A DNA stretch of 64,000 nt, from contig MSGZ01000042.1 in NCBI GenBank assembly GCA_001940925.1, forward strand, positions 2,726 to 66,725, written 5' to 3'. The translations under genes and the position numbers were made by a program. Positions within the stretch are counted from its first letter, which is position 1; the number at the start of each line of letters is the position of its first letter. This DNA is from Ruminococcus sp. Phil11 (GTDB lineage Bacteria; Bacillota; Clostridia; Oscillospirales; Ruminococcaceae). Below the pieces are notes generated by a model, which saw only the letters and a program-made list of their open reading frames with translations, ran no database searches and was not told where the DNA came from. This document shows, piece after piece, positions 1 to 9,333 of this stretch.

Positions 1-30
1 ATTGCAAACGCAATTGGAGGTCAACAATGA
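1..30 (+). CDS. 3' end of an upstream gene (partial)
   Basis: The first 30 bases form an open frame from base 1 ending in TGA at 28-30, which overlaps the ATG of the recombinase as ATGA. That arrangement is typical of tandem, translationally coupled recombinase genes in Firmicute mobile elements, so this may be the tail of a companion recombinase. Only nine residues are visible, so the identity is inference. Confidence 0.3.
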   Translation: MANAIGGQQ

Positions 31-1580
31 GAAAATCAACGAAAACAAATGACGGTATCACGGCTATCTATGTACGCCGCTCCGTCAGCGACAAGGATAA
101 GGGCAACAATTCGCTGTCCATTTCCGCACAGAAGGAGGAGTGTATCAGATTTGTGGGAGAATGCGATTATCGTATCTACTGCGATGACGGCAAGTCGGGC
201 AAAGATGTGATGCACCGTCCTGCATTTATGCAGATGATGAGCGATGCCCGTGAGGGACTTATCAGCAGAATTATCGTGAAAAAGTATGACCGTTTCAGCA
301 GAAACATGAGAGAGTATCTTAATATCACGGACGAACTTGACCGCTACGGTGTGACCGTCTATTCGCTCTCTGAGCCGTTCAATACGGAGACTAAGGAAGG
401 GCGTATGATGAGGAACAATCTGCTGAATTTCGCAGAGTTTGAGCGTGAGACTATCGCTGCCCGTGTAGCCGATGCTTTCCAGACTAAGGCAAGAGAAACA
501 GGCTTCTATCAGGGCGGTAAAGTTCAGTTCGGCTATACTCCCGAAAGAAGAACAATTAACGGCAAAACAGGTTCGGTGCTTGTTCCCTCGGAGAATGCCG
601 AGGCGGTGCGTGTGGCGTATGACTTGTATCAGCACCCCGAAAATTCTCTGACCGATATTATCCGCTATATGACGGAGAACGGTATCAATGCTTCAAGACC
701 GACACCACGCACAAAAACAGGCATTTCCAATCTTGACAGATCGCACCTGAGCCGTATTCTTGAAAATCCCATTTATGTGAGGGCTGACAAAGAGGTCTAC
801 CGCTATTTTCTTTCCAAAGGATATGAAATGCTTGATGAGATCGAAGCCTATGACGGCATTCACGGCTTGTTCGTTCACGCCGGGCTTGATGATACGCATT
901 TCGTCAAGGTAGCCTACCATGAGGGGCTTGTGCCTGCGGAAACGTGGCTGAGAGTGCAGGACCGGAAGTCGCACCAGAGCAAGTTCCCGACAAACGGCAA
1001 GGCTATGAACTCTTGGCTTGTGGGTATGGTGAAATGTGCCTGCTGTGGCTATGCGATGCACTTCAATCACTGTGCCAACAGAAAAGGTGTGGTGTATCAT
1101 CGCTTCATCGACTACGGAAAGTTTACGCTGAACGGCTGTCCCACTCCGCCCATTCAATTAAAGCCGAGACAGGTCGAGGACGCTGTGCTGAAAGAAATGC
1201 AGAAACGCATTGAACAGCTTAAAATCGCAAAGCGTGAGGAAAGCAAGCTCGATGCCGAAACGGAGAGTATCAAAACTGAGATCGTTCGCCTTGACAGCGA
1301 AATACAGAAACTTATGGAAAAGCTCGCTGATGCCGACAGCGTACTCTTTGACTACATTCAGAAGCGTGTGAGTGCCTTGCATGAGCAGAAGTCGGAGCTT
1401 GAAAAGAAAATGCAGACGATGAGCCGTAAGCGTAAGGCAATCGACACAAAGCCTTTGGAAGAACCTATGAAGCAGTGGGATAAACTGACGGTTCAGGAAA
1501 AGCACGATATAGCGGCAGCGATGATCGATGTCGTGCTTATATCCGATGAAACAGGTATTGAGGTAAAATTCAGCATTTGA
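27..1580 (+). CDS. Large serine recombinase (site-specific integrase)
   Basis: This 517-residue protein has the three-part layout of large serine recombinases. The N-terminal resolvase fold has YVRRS at 15-19, with Ser19 the likely nucleophile, and DRFSRN at 88-93. A recombinase domain follows at about 165-290. A zinc-ribbon module begins with CACC at about 337 and leads into a long charged coiled coil (about 395-480). Such enzymes integrate and excise phages or conjugative elements by a 2-bp staggered cut with a Ser-DNA link. The ATG at 27 has GGAGG nearby and overlaps the previous stop. Codon use is AT-richer than in the CAZyme genes, which agrees with a mobile element. It probably marks the right end of an integrated element lying mostly left of the window. 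Confidence 0.93.
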   Translation: MRKSTKTNDGITAIYVRRSVSDKDKGNNSLSISAQKEECIRFVGECDYRIYCDDGKSGKDVMHRPAFMQMMSDAREGLISRIIVKKYDRFSRNMREYLNITDELDRYGVTVYSLSEPFNTETKEGRMMRNNLLNFAEFERETIAARVADAFQTKARETGFYQGGKVQFGYTPERRTINGKTGSVLVPSENAEAVRVAYDLYQHPENSLTDIIRYMTENGINASRPTPRTKTGISNLDRSHLSRILENPIYVRADKEVYRYFLSKGYEMLDEIEAYDGIHGLFVHAGLDDTHFVKVAYHEGLVPAETWLRVQDRKSHQSKFPTNGKAMNSWLVGMVKCACCGYAMHFNHCANRKGVVYHRFIDYGKFTLNGCPTPPIQLKPRQVEDAVLKEMQKRIEQLKIAKREESKLDAETESIKTEIVRLDSEIQKLMEKLADADSVLFDYIQKRVSALHEQKSELEKKMQTMSRKRKAIDTKPLEEPMKQWDKLTVQEKHDIAAAMIDVVLISDETGIEVKFSI

Positions 1581-1632
1581 AAAAGTGTGGGATTTCGGTA
1601 TTTTTTAGTGTTGATAAGGTGATGCGTAGGGC

Positions 1633-1698
1633 GTGCCGACAGGTACATATATTGCTGACGGAGCCTTCCCGGTTCATACAAACATTATCCAAATCTGA
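1633..1698 (+). pseudogene. Possible 3' gene remnant at element boundary
   Basis: Just downstream of the recombinase, one frame encodes about 21 residues starting VPTGTYIADGAFPVH and ending in TGA, with a stop six bases upstream and no credible start. It reads like a displaced protein C-terminus, as expected if the element integrated inside a gene. I cannot name the parent gene. The rest of 1581-1899 holds only the terminator at 1823-1856. Confidence 0.2.
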
Positions 1699-1822
1699 TA
1701 TCCGCTAGGTGCAGTTCAAGGCCGGTGTCAGCGCGGCTGTTATTTCGGCATATCCAGCTGTAAATCATTCGCAGCACAGAAAGTCTGCATCCGCGAGTTT
1801 TTTTCATATTATGCTTATATAA

Positions 1823-1856
1823 GAGCCAGTGAAGAAAAAACATTCTTCACTGGCTC
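1823..1856 (-). terminator. Intrinsic terminator of the 9.1-1.9 kb operon
   Basis: A perfect 14-bp inverted repeat (GAGCCAGTGAAGAA at 1823-1836 and its complement at 1843-1856) has a six-base loop. It lies 44 bases past the stop of the dockerin esterase on the minus strand and is followed there by AT-rich sequence. Confidence 0.8.
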
Positions 1857-1899
1857 ATCCTTTTCTGCGTGTTCAGTTTTCATTCAGGAGCGAAGCATA

Positions 1900-4575
1900 T
1901 TACAGCTTCAACAGTGCGCGCTTTATTACGGAAAGATCGTCCGCGTCAAGCCGGTTATCTTCATTCATATCCCCCGCTTTCCAATTCGGAAGAACCGTAT
2001 CCGGAACGGCAAGCAGCCATTTTTGCAGCAGAACCGCATCCGCAATACTGACACTGCCGTCTGCATTGACATCACCCGGGAGAGTTCCCGCCGGAACGAG
2101 CTTCAGTCTGTTGGTCGCGAGTGTATTCCTGTTGTCAAACCGGACGGTCGGATTTTTGCCGGCAGCAAGCGGATTGTCGCTGTCATACATTGCAAGACAG
2201 AGAACGGCGTTCTCATCCAAAGTGCCGTCATATTCAAACAGGAAGGACTTTTCCGTATCGTCACGGAAAGTGCCTTTTTCGATCCTGACAGGTCTGCCGA
2301 AGGATCTGAGCTTGTTGCCGTCTGCATCGGTGATCTCCGCACACAGATCAATATGGAAGAATGCCGGTGCAAGGCCGGTATTTTTGATTCGCACAACAAG
2401 CTTGTTTCCGTACCGGACGGCAGATGTTACGGTAAAATTGTACCCCATTTTGTTGCACATTTCATCTATCACAGCTTTTTGCTCCTGATAGAATTCATAG
2501 CTGCAATGACTGTCCTGATCGAGCGCAAAGACCGACATATGCGGGATTTTGATTGTATCGCGGAATCGCTGCGGCGTCCAGTTCACAAGGGAATACTCGT
2601 TTTCTCTGACCGTGTCCCGCATCCATGCATACGGCCAGTAATTCTCCCCGACGACCGGCATATTTGCTCTGTAGGCCGGCAGCAGGCTCCATTCAACATT
2701 CGGCATGGAGATCAGACCGTCGTCCCGTTTTGTGATCCCGACGGAAAGGGCATACCGGTAGATCTCGCCCCGTGCGTTGGAAGGCAGCACAAGCAGCGTC
2801 TTGTCAAAGGCCTCTGCATAATGATCCAGCATGTCTTTCTGAATCTCTAATGAGGGCATATATTTTTCGTCACCGACGGCAAACGAATTATGCCATTCCC
2901 CGTAATCGCCGAACGGTCTGACGTCTATCAGCTCCACTCTCGGGTCGCCGTCATATTTTTCCGCCAATGCCTTGACAAAATCCTTGTGCGCCTGCAAATA
3001 GACCGGATCATCCCATTTCGGAAATACAATATTTTCGCCGGGATGATCGCGGGATTCAGCTGTGTTTTTCTCTGCGCCTTTGTCATATACCCACTGCGGA
3101 ACAAAGTCCTCCGCCAGATACGATGAATACGGCATGATGCGGATTTCGTAGGTCATTCCGTATTGCTCACAGGCATCCAGCATTTCGTCGATCTCGTCCC
3201 AATGATACACGCCCTCTGCCGGATTCAGGTCATTCCAGTGCGGCGAACCGCTGACAATGGTGACCACATCCCACGCATGATTATCCGCGGAACCGCCGAT
3301 GCCGTACTCAAACGCATCGCTGAGCATATGCGGCGAATACGCGGTCATGACAAAACCCTTGTGCGGATTGGAAACCGCTTTGCCCGAAATTTCGGTTTCA
3401 TAAACTGCTGTGGGAATCCCGAAGCTGTACTGTAGTCCGGGTTCTTCCGGTTCTGCATGGGGAAAAAGCTGCTCGCTGACCATTTCCGCCATTCTGTCAG
3501 CACCGCCTGCATTCAGATGCAGCCCGTCCGAAGCATAATACGCTTCCTGCTCGAAATAATGATTCTCGAGACAAAGCTCCAGCCACGGGCGGAACAGGTC
3601 GAGCACGCCGGTCTGTTCGGATTCTGCGATCTCGTCGATCACATCGCCGAACCACCTGGACACAGGGAGCGGATATTTGAACGGATCACTGCTTTCTCCG
3701 TGCTGCTTGACCAGATACACTGTCATGCCCTTTGCCTTTGCGCGGCGGATCAGCTCTGTCAGATTGGTCCTGTAATCGGAAGGGTCGGGGGTCGTTGTGT
3801 TCTGCTTGGTATAATCATTGATTCCGACAGCCAGCAGCAGGATATCCCCGCTTTTTCCGTAACGCTCGGCTGTGGCGAAGGAATACCCCAGCAGATCGGC
3901 TGATGTGATGCCGCTGACGGAGATGTTTCTCACATCATATTTTTCTGTATCAATATAATTGCAGAGATACTGTCCCCAGCCGTGCACGGCATCATCTGTG
4001 ACATTGTAGCAGCTGGCTGCGGTCGAGTCGCCGCCGACCCAGATCGTCGGTTTTGTTTCCGTACCGGCCGAGATCTGTTCGATTTCCAGCGTACTGATCG
4101 AGAACTCCGTGCCGACGCCGGCCCCTGCATAAAGATTGAGCTGTCCGTCCGTTACAGGGATCGTAAAGGAATCTGCCGCATTGGAACCGGTCAGAAAGTA
4201 AAGCTGCGGCACCTCCTCTGCGGTGATTGTTGCTGACCTGACGTCTCCGGTCGTGACCGAGATCCTGTAAACGCCCTTCGGCAGATCCACATTGAATACA
4301 TGATTTTGCACATCGGATCTGAAGCGTATCGCATCGGACAAAGCACCGGTACCGCTTGCAGGAACATCCTCGACCGCAGCGGTGTTTGCAAAGCCGTAGC
4401 CCTTTGCGGAATGATATCCGTCTGCAGCGGAGACACCGATATAGCCTTCCGCTGTACCGAGACCGCCGAAGTCAAACTTCACCGAAATCATCGCCCCGGC
4501 GTAAACATCTGTTTTCATCGGCACGGAGAGCACCGTCATTGCTCCGGCAAGAATGGCTGCAAATATTCGTTTCAT
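1900..4575 (-). CDS. Dockerin protein: SGNH acetylesterase plus DUF4832-like domain
   Basis: This secreted protein (891 aa) has a signal peptide and a beta-sandwich N-domain like that of rhamnogalacturonan acetylesterases (CE12). An SGNH hydrolase core follows, with GDST at 182-185, GIND near 251-254 and DGLH at 350-353, giving a Ser184/Asp350/His353 triad. Residues about 385-820 form a second region with GVYHWDEIDEMLDACEQYGM and FGDYGEWH, matching DUF4874/DUF4832 barrel-like domains. A C-terminal dockerin (GDVNADGSVSIADAVLLQKW and a second Ca repeat) ends the protein. It probably deacetylates rhamnogalacturonan; the role of the second domain is unknown. The start at 4575 (MKRIFAA) is preferred because AGGAG lies 9 bases upstream, whereas the ATG at 4584 abuts it. 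It is the last gene of a three-gene operon. Confidence 0.85.
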   Translation of the reverse strand: MKRIFAAILAGAMTVLSVPMKTDVYAGAMISVKFDFGGLGTAEGYIGVSAADGYHSAKGYGFANTAAVEDVPASGTGALSDAIRFRSDVQNHVFNVDLPKGVYRISVTTGDVRSATITAEEVPQLYFLTGSNAADSFTIPVTDGQLNLYAGAGVGTEFSISTLEIEQISAGTETKPTIWVGGDSTAASCYNVTDDAVHGWGQYLCNYIDTEKYDVRNISVSGITSADLLGYSFATAERYGKSGDILLLAVGINDYTKQNTTTPDPSDYRTNLTELIRRAKAKGMTVYLVKQHGESSDPFKYPLPVSRWFGDVIDEIAESEQTGVLDLFRPWLELCLENHYFEQEAYYASDGLHLNAGGADRMAEMVSEQLFPHAEPEEPGLQYSFGIPTAVYETEISGKAVSNPHKGFVMTAYSPHMLSDAFEYGIGGSADNHAWDVVTIVSGSPHWNDLNPAEGVYHWDEIDEMLDACEQYGMTYEIRIMPYSSYLAEDFVPQWVYDKGAEKNTAESRDHPGENIVFPKWDDPVYLQAHKDFVKALAEKYDGDPRVELIDVRPFGDYGEWHNSFAVGDEKYMPSLEIQKDMLDHYAEAFDKTLLVLPSNARGEIYRYALSVGITKRDDGLISMPNVEWSLLPAYRANMPVVGENYWPYAWMRDTVRENEYSLVNWTPQRFRDTIKIPHMSVFALDQDSHCSYEFYQEQKAVIDEMCNKMGYNFTVTSAVRYGNKLVVRIKNTGLAPAFFHIDLCAEITDADGNKLRSFGRPVRIEKGTFRDDTEKSFLFEYDGTLDENAVLCLAMYDSDNPLAAGKNPTVRFDNRNTLATNRLKLVPAGTLPGDVNADGSVSIADAVLLQKWLLAVPDTVLPNWKAGDMNEDNRLDADDLSVIKRALLKL

Positions 4576-4618
4576 CAGAATCATCTCCTCTCAATCATGA
4601 ATCCTGTAAAGAACTCAA

Positions 4619-6946
4619 TTATTTCTTCAGATACCGCATCTTCCGCCAAACCGCATCAGCTTCAGCAATCACTTCATCGGAACAGCCTGCATTTTTCAGC
4701 ATCAGGCTGACGCTGTCCTTCGCGGTATATTCATACGTTGTCAGCACATGCTCCCATGCCAGTCCGTGCGCATCCATAAACCGGTGCAGCGCGGCATTCA
4801 GTTCCGGCGTTTCATAAATTTCTTTGATACTTGTATTCACGCCCCAGCTGTAAGGTGATTCCGCGTCACATCGCAGCGTAATGTCAGCCGTGTTCTGCCA
4901 GTCAATCGCATCCGGCGTTTCAACCGTTGCATTGAGGATATAAATGCCGTCCTCAAGCGTCCATGTGTGCAGATCGGAATCCCAGCTTTCAAACGCACGG
5001 CGGTCAACATGCATCCGCACGGTCACGGTCTGATGCGGTTCGGCAAACACCTTCCGGAACGCGCAGAGTTCACAGACCGGCTTTGTCAGCGCGGATACCG
5101 GATCATGTACATAGACCTGCACAACGGTCTTTCCGGCGACATCGCCGGTGTTTTCGACCTCTGCGAGCAAATCAAGCCCGTTTTCGATGCTGCCGCTTTC
5201 CACTCGCAGATCCCGCACCTCAAATGCAGAATAGGAAAGACCGTAGCCGAAAGCATACTCGGCAAACTGGTCGTCGATATTGAGATGATACCGTGTCGAA
5301 TAGTACCGGTAACCGACAAATATCCCCTCACCGTATGTCGCGGTCATCCCGTCACCCGGAAAATTCAGATAGGTCGGCATATCATTTTCACTGTACGGGA
5401 ATGAGACCGGCAGGCGTCCGGACGGATTGACCTTTCCGCAGAGGATATCCGCGAGCGCGGATGCGCCCTGCATACCCGGCAGCGAGACCCAGAACATCGC
5501 GTCCCAGAATGAGAGAGCCCAGCCGGTAACAGGTCCGGATGTATTGAAAAGCAGAACAGAGCGCATATTATGCCGGTTTGTGTAACCGTGAAGTTCACTG
5601 ATCTTCTGCTGCTCTTCCTGTTTTACGCGGATTGTTTTGCGGTCATTGCCTTCCTGTCCGGGTACATTTAGCACATAGATCAGCGTGTCCGCTTCATCAT
5701 ACAGACCGATGCGGACATCTGCAAACCGCTTACGAAGTTCCGTCAGCAGATTTGTATTGCGGTCAGTCCAAACACAGGCACTGCCCCCGCCGCAGACCAG
5801 TAGTTCCCCGTTCTGCGTACCCAACAGTGCGATCTTTGCGGATGAAGGAAGCGGACAGCAGTTCCTTTCCTTCTCGCCTTTCTGCGGATAGTTTTTCAGC
5901 ATGACAATGCCCTCTGCTGCTGCTTTATAGGCTGCGCGGTCTGTCATGTCACGGTCGATATGACCCGTCGGCGGCTGCACGTATTTTCGCGCAAGCATAA
6001 CAGCGCGTTCTGCCGATTCAGCCAGCTTTTCCGGATCCAGTGAACCGTCTGCAAATGCGGCTTTCAGCGGCTCAGCGGATACCGGCCCCGGCATATTGAC
6101 ATCGCAGCCCGCATTGACAGCCGCAGCAGGATGATACACCGCATACCAGTCGCTCATGACAAGGCCGTCAAAGCCCCATTCATCGCGCAGAAGATCCGTC
6201 AGCAGCCAATTGTTTTCGGTACACGGTACGCCGTTGATCTGATTGTATGCCGCCATAACAGTCGCACAGCCGGCTTTCACGCAGGCTTCAAATCCCGGCA
6301 GATACAGCTCGCGCAGAGCACGTTCCGGAATGATCTCATTGATCCCCTGCCGGTTCGTTTCCTGATTATTTGCAGCAAAATGCTTGACGTTTGCAGCGAC
6401 ACCCTGCGACTGCACACCACGGACAAGTTCGGGCGCAAGCTGCGAGCTCAGGTACGGGTCTTCGGAATAGCCTTCAAACAGTCGTCCTGCCCGGAGGTCG
6501 CGGTGCAGATTGATGTTCGGCGTTCCGAGCAGCACATGAATGCCGTAGGCGCGTGCTTCATGACCGAGTGCCTGCCCGACTTCGTGCACAGTCTCCGGGT
6601 TCCATGTCGCACCGAGCATCATGCCGGGCGGATAGCAGCCGGGCGCGGTCATTTCAGGGATCAATGCGCGAAGCCGACCGCGCAGCCAGTCATAGAGTTC
6701 CCGTTCTTCCGTTGTTTCCAGCGAATCGGGCTGAAAAAAGTTGTTGAGCACATTCCGGAATGCGGCAGTCCCCTTTCCTGAATGATTCGCTTTTGTCAGC
6801 ATATCCCCGAACAGCTGCTCGAAATTCAGACCTGTACCGCCGTCGAGCATCTGAATGCGCGGAATGTCCTTGTCCGGCAGTTCTCCCATACCGAAGAAGG
6901 ACTGTCCGTTCACCATGTAGATCTGCTCATCCGGTGTCAGTTTCAT
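4619..6946 (-). CDS. GH3 family beta-glycosidase, cytoplasmic
   Basis: This is a 775-residue GH3 enzyme with an N-terminal (beta/alpha)8 domain containing GFDGLVMSDW, where the Asp of SDW is the family nucleophile. The alpha/beta sandwich domain carries YGEGIFVGYRYY, and a fibronectin-III-like domain lies at about 585-660. GH3 enzymes remove terminal beta-linked glucose, xylose or related sugars; the substrate cannot be read from the sequence. It has no signal peptide and no dockerin, so it should act on imported oligosaccharides in the cytosol. The start at 6946 has AAGGAG 9 bases upstream and overlaps the stop of the preceding dockerin gene as ATGA, indicating translational coupling. The longer reading from 6985 lacks a ribosome site. 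Confidence 0.92.
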   Translation of the reverse strand: MKLTPDEQIYMVNGQSFFGMGELPDKDIPRIQMLDGGTGLNFEQLFGDMLTKANHSGKGTAAFRNVLNNFFQPDSLETTEERELYDWLRGRLRALIPEMTAPGCYPPGMMLGATWNPETVHEVGQALGHEARAYGIHVLLGTPNINLHRDLRAGRLFEGYSEDPYLSSQLAPELVRGVQSQGVAANVKHFAANNQETNRQGINEIIPERALRELYLPGFEACVKAGCATVMAAYNQINGVPCTENNWLLTDLLRDEWGFDGLVMSDWYAVYHPAAAVNAGCDVNMPGPVSAEPLKAAFADGSLDPEKLAESAERAVMLARKYVQPPTGHIDRDMTDRAAYKAAAEGIVMLKNYPQKGEKERNCCPLPSSAKIALLGTQNGELLVCGGGSACVWTDRNTNLLTELRKRFADVRIGLYDEADTLIYVLNVPGQEGNDRKTIRVKQEEQQKISELHGYTNRHNMRSVLLFNTSGPVTGWALSFWDAMFWVSLPGMQGASALADILCGKVNPSGRLPVSFPYSENDMPTYLNFPGDGMTATYGEGIFVGYRYYSTRYHLNIDDQFAEYAFGYGLSYSAFEVRDLRVESGSIENGLDLLAEVENTGDVAGKTVVQVYVHDPVSALTKPVCELCAFRKVFAEPHQTVTVRMHVDRRAFESWDSDLHTWTLEDGIYILNATVETPDAIDWQNTADITLRCDAESPYSWGVNTSIKEIYETPELNAALHRFMDAHGLAWEHVLTTYEYTAKDSVSLMLKNAGCSDEVIAEADAVWRKMRYLKK

Positions 6947-9090
6947 TTTGATTCGCTCCTTAACAGTTCCCGCTTCATGCGGCACAGGTCGGTCGCATTC
7001 AGTTTATCGTTTCCGTCTATGTCACCGGAACGCCAGTCTTTCAGTTCCGTATCCGGTACGGCAAGCAGCCATTTCTGCATCAGAACAGCATCCGAAATGT
7101 TGAATGTGCCATCTGCATTGACATCCCCCTGTACCGTCCGGGGCTTCCATTCGGAAATTGCAGTCAATGACGGTATCCGTGCAGGCTTTGTTTCGTCGTT
7201 TTTCAGCGGAATGCAGGCGACAGAAATGATTGTTTCCTTCGTATCGGTCAGATGAATCGCAAGTTTTCTGTAATCGCTGTTGTCTGTCTGATTGGATACG
7301 GCACGGGATGTCGGCAATAATTCAGCGTTCATGACCGTGAATTGGCCGTCCTCACTGATGAGCCCGACCCACAGCTTCTCTGAACCGACAGTCACAACAG
7401 CACTTCTGCCGTCATCCGCAATTGCAATCTCGCCCTTTGTATGCGCAAACCAGCAGATATCACCGGGCGTATCCAGAGAGATCTCATCCTGAATGATGAC
7501 GCATTCCCTGTCCTTGATCATTTTCAGCCCGCGGATAACACTTTTTGCTCCGCACGGCTCGTATGCAGCAGTCAGATCAGTGACGGCAAAGGCTTCGTTT
7601 CCGCCGCTGAAACCGGTGATCAGGCATTCTGCGCCCTCCTGCTGATCGAGCTCTTGTGACGGATTGATGACAAGTGTATTATGTCCCTCCGCCCGGATGC
7701 GGTAGGAATACTGCCGGTTTTCCAGTTCGTAATTCTCATTGCCGAGATCGGTAAAGAACCTTTCACCGTTGGATTCGAGATAGAACGAACCCAGATCGTA
7801 GTGACCGTGATACTTATAATTGTTGGTACCGGCATGAAGCGCAGCAACGATCCCGCTTTCCTCCCAGGTATTCCGGAAGCTGGCATTGGATGCGCCGACC
7901 TCGCCCCAGTCGGTCGGGCTGTCCGCCGATGAACCGGAAAGCCTGTCTTCATCAATCCAGAGCAGATCGAGATAGTTGAAGCTGTCATCCGGTATTTTCT
8001 TCATGCGGATCGCTGAAATATCACTGTCCTGAAAATAATCACCCAGCCACAGAAGAACGGCCCAGCCGGTATCGCGGCTGTCGCCGTCGTCACCGAAGCT
8101 GAAGGATCTGGAAGTATTCGAGCTCATATAGCGGATGAAATCGACTGATTTCCGGAGCCCGTCAAAATCCGCAAGTCCGTAATCCGTTCCTGCGGCACTT
8201 GTCAGCGCAGAGGAAAAGAGCCCGAGATAATAGGTCGCGTAATCCCAATAACCGAGACCCTCGCTGTAGGTACCGTCCTTTGCGCTGTATGCGCGGCGGA
8301 CAAAGGAATATGCTTCCCTGTAAGCGTATGTGAGGATATCAGCTGCGATGTCGCCTGCATCTGCTTCATCACCGAATGCAAGTGCCGCCATGCTCATGCT
8401 GCCGGTACAGACCAGCTTCCAGTTATCGCCCGGATAATCCTGATACCACTTGTAGGTACGGGTGCGCGGTTTGTCCTCAAAATCCTCCACGACCTGCGTG
8501 AAGCCTTTTCCGATCATGTTCTGCCGGATGAATGTGCGCTGATCCTCGTTCATCCAGTGATAGAGCCAGTCATAACCGATCGCATAGCCCGTGCTCATTT
8601 CGGCGGTATCGAGAAAATGGCTCGGATTCCAGTCCTTGAAACCGCAGGCTGCTTCCAGCTCCGCATAGCATCTTCGCGCATATTTTTCATCGTCGAAAAT
8701 GTTGTAAGCAAGTGCCAGTGCAGCAACGCGCCGCTGGATCCGTTTGGATGTTTCAAGCAGACGGATGCCGTCCGGAACTTCATATTCACATACGGGTCTG
8801 TCAAGAACTCTGTCTGCTTCACTGCGCAGCTTCTCAAGCAGAATCGCCGTGACGGAATCATCCCCGATATGTGCTTTCAGCTTTGCAAATTTCTCCTCCG
8901 ACATGATGATGCGCGGATGTGCATACATTCCGTGTTTTTCGGTCATATCGCGGATGACATGTTCACCGTTGATGAAATCGCCGTAGTCCTCCGTCCGGTC
9001 TGCAGCGGTATTCTCCGCATACGCACTGAACGGCATCATACCGATCACCATGATCAGCACAAGCAGTATCCTGAACAGTTTTCTTTTCAT
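6943..9090 (-). CDS. Dockerin-bearing heparinase II/III-like enzyme
   Basis: This secreted protein has 715 aa and a clear signal peptide (MKRKLFRILLVLIMVIGMM). An alpha/alpha-toroid region runs from about 40 to 370 (YPGDNWKLVCTGSM, DGTYSEGLGYWDYATYYLG). A beta-sandwich follows with the heparinase II/III hallmarks YKYHGHYDLGSFYLESNG and a nearby aHNTLVIN segment, where the HGHxD and HNT groups are typical. The C-terminal dockerin has GDVNADGTFNISDAVLMQKW and GDIDGNDKLNATD. The fold is shared by uronate-polysaccharide lyases of several PL families and some hydrolases, so substrate is open; operon partners suggest a plant wall polymer. The start at 9090 has GGGAGG seven bases upstream. It is the first gene of the operon, behind a strong promoter. 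Confidence 0.83.
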   Translation of the reverse strand: MKRKLFRILLVLIMVIGMMPFSAYAENTAADRTEDYGDFINGEHVIRDMTEKHGMYAHPRIIMSEEKFAKLKAHIGDDSVTAILLEKLRSEADRVLDRPVCEYEVPDGIRLLETSKRIQRRVAALALAYNIFDDEKYARRCYAELEAACGFKDWNPSHFLDTAEMSTGYAIGYDWLYHWMNEDQRTFIRQNMIGKGFTQVVEDFEDKPRTRTYKWYQDYPGDNWKLVCTGSMSMAALAFGDEADAGDIAADILTYAYREAYSFVRRAYSAKDGTYSEGLGYWDYATYYLGLFSSALTSAAGTDYGLADFDGLRKSVDFIRYMSSNTSRSFSFGDDGDSRDTGWAVLLWLGDYFQDSDISAIRMKKIPDDSFNYLDLLWIDEDRLSGSSADSPTDWGEVGASNASFRNTWEESGIVAALHAGTNNYKYHGHYDLGSFYLESNGERFFTDLGNENYELENRQYSYRIRAEGHNTLVINPSQELDQQEGAECLITGFSGGNEAFAVTDLTAAYEPCGAKSVIRGLKMIKDRECVIIQDEISLDTPGDICWFAHTKGEIAIADDGRSAVVTVGSEKLWVGLISEDGQFTVMNAELLPTSRAVSNQTDNSDYRKLAIHLTDTKETIISVACIPLKNDETKPARIPSLTAISEWKPRTVQGDVNADGTFNISDAVLMQKWLLAVPDTELKDWRSGDIDGNDKLNATDLCRMKRELLRSESK

Positions 9091-9134
9091 AACGAGACCT
9101 CCCGCATCAGCTTTTCGTCGTTCCAGTATTTTAT

Positions 9135-9163
9135 AGTATAACATACTGCCTGCTCCGCGTCAA
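9135..9163 (-). promoter_or_regulatory. Promoter of the heparinase-like/GH3/esterase operon
   Basis: On the minus strand TTGACG (9158-9163) and TATACT (9135-9140) are 17 bp apart, with TG one base before the -10. Predicted start lies about 35 bases before the 9090 ATG. Confidence 0.75.
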
Positions 9164-9270
9164 TATAAAATCCGATTTTGGTTTTCAGTCTGCGGTGAAC
9201 CGTCCGGGCGAAAACAGCTGAAAAAGTCCGTGCGGCTGACTGTTCCCGCTTTCCGCGAAAGAAACTTTAC

Positions 9271-9299
9271 TTGCATTCACTGCCAAAGTATGCTATACT
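9271..9299 (+). promoter_or_regulatory. Promoter of the DUF5131-DUF4186 gene
   Basis: TTGCAT (9271-9276) and TATACT (9294-9299) have a 17-bp spacer and a TGC extended -10. It is divergent from the operon promoter about 110 bp away. Confidence 0.7.
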
Positions 9300-9333
9300 A
9301 TATGTAACATATCATTCTAAAAGGAGAAACCCT

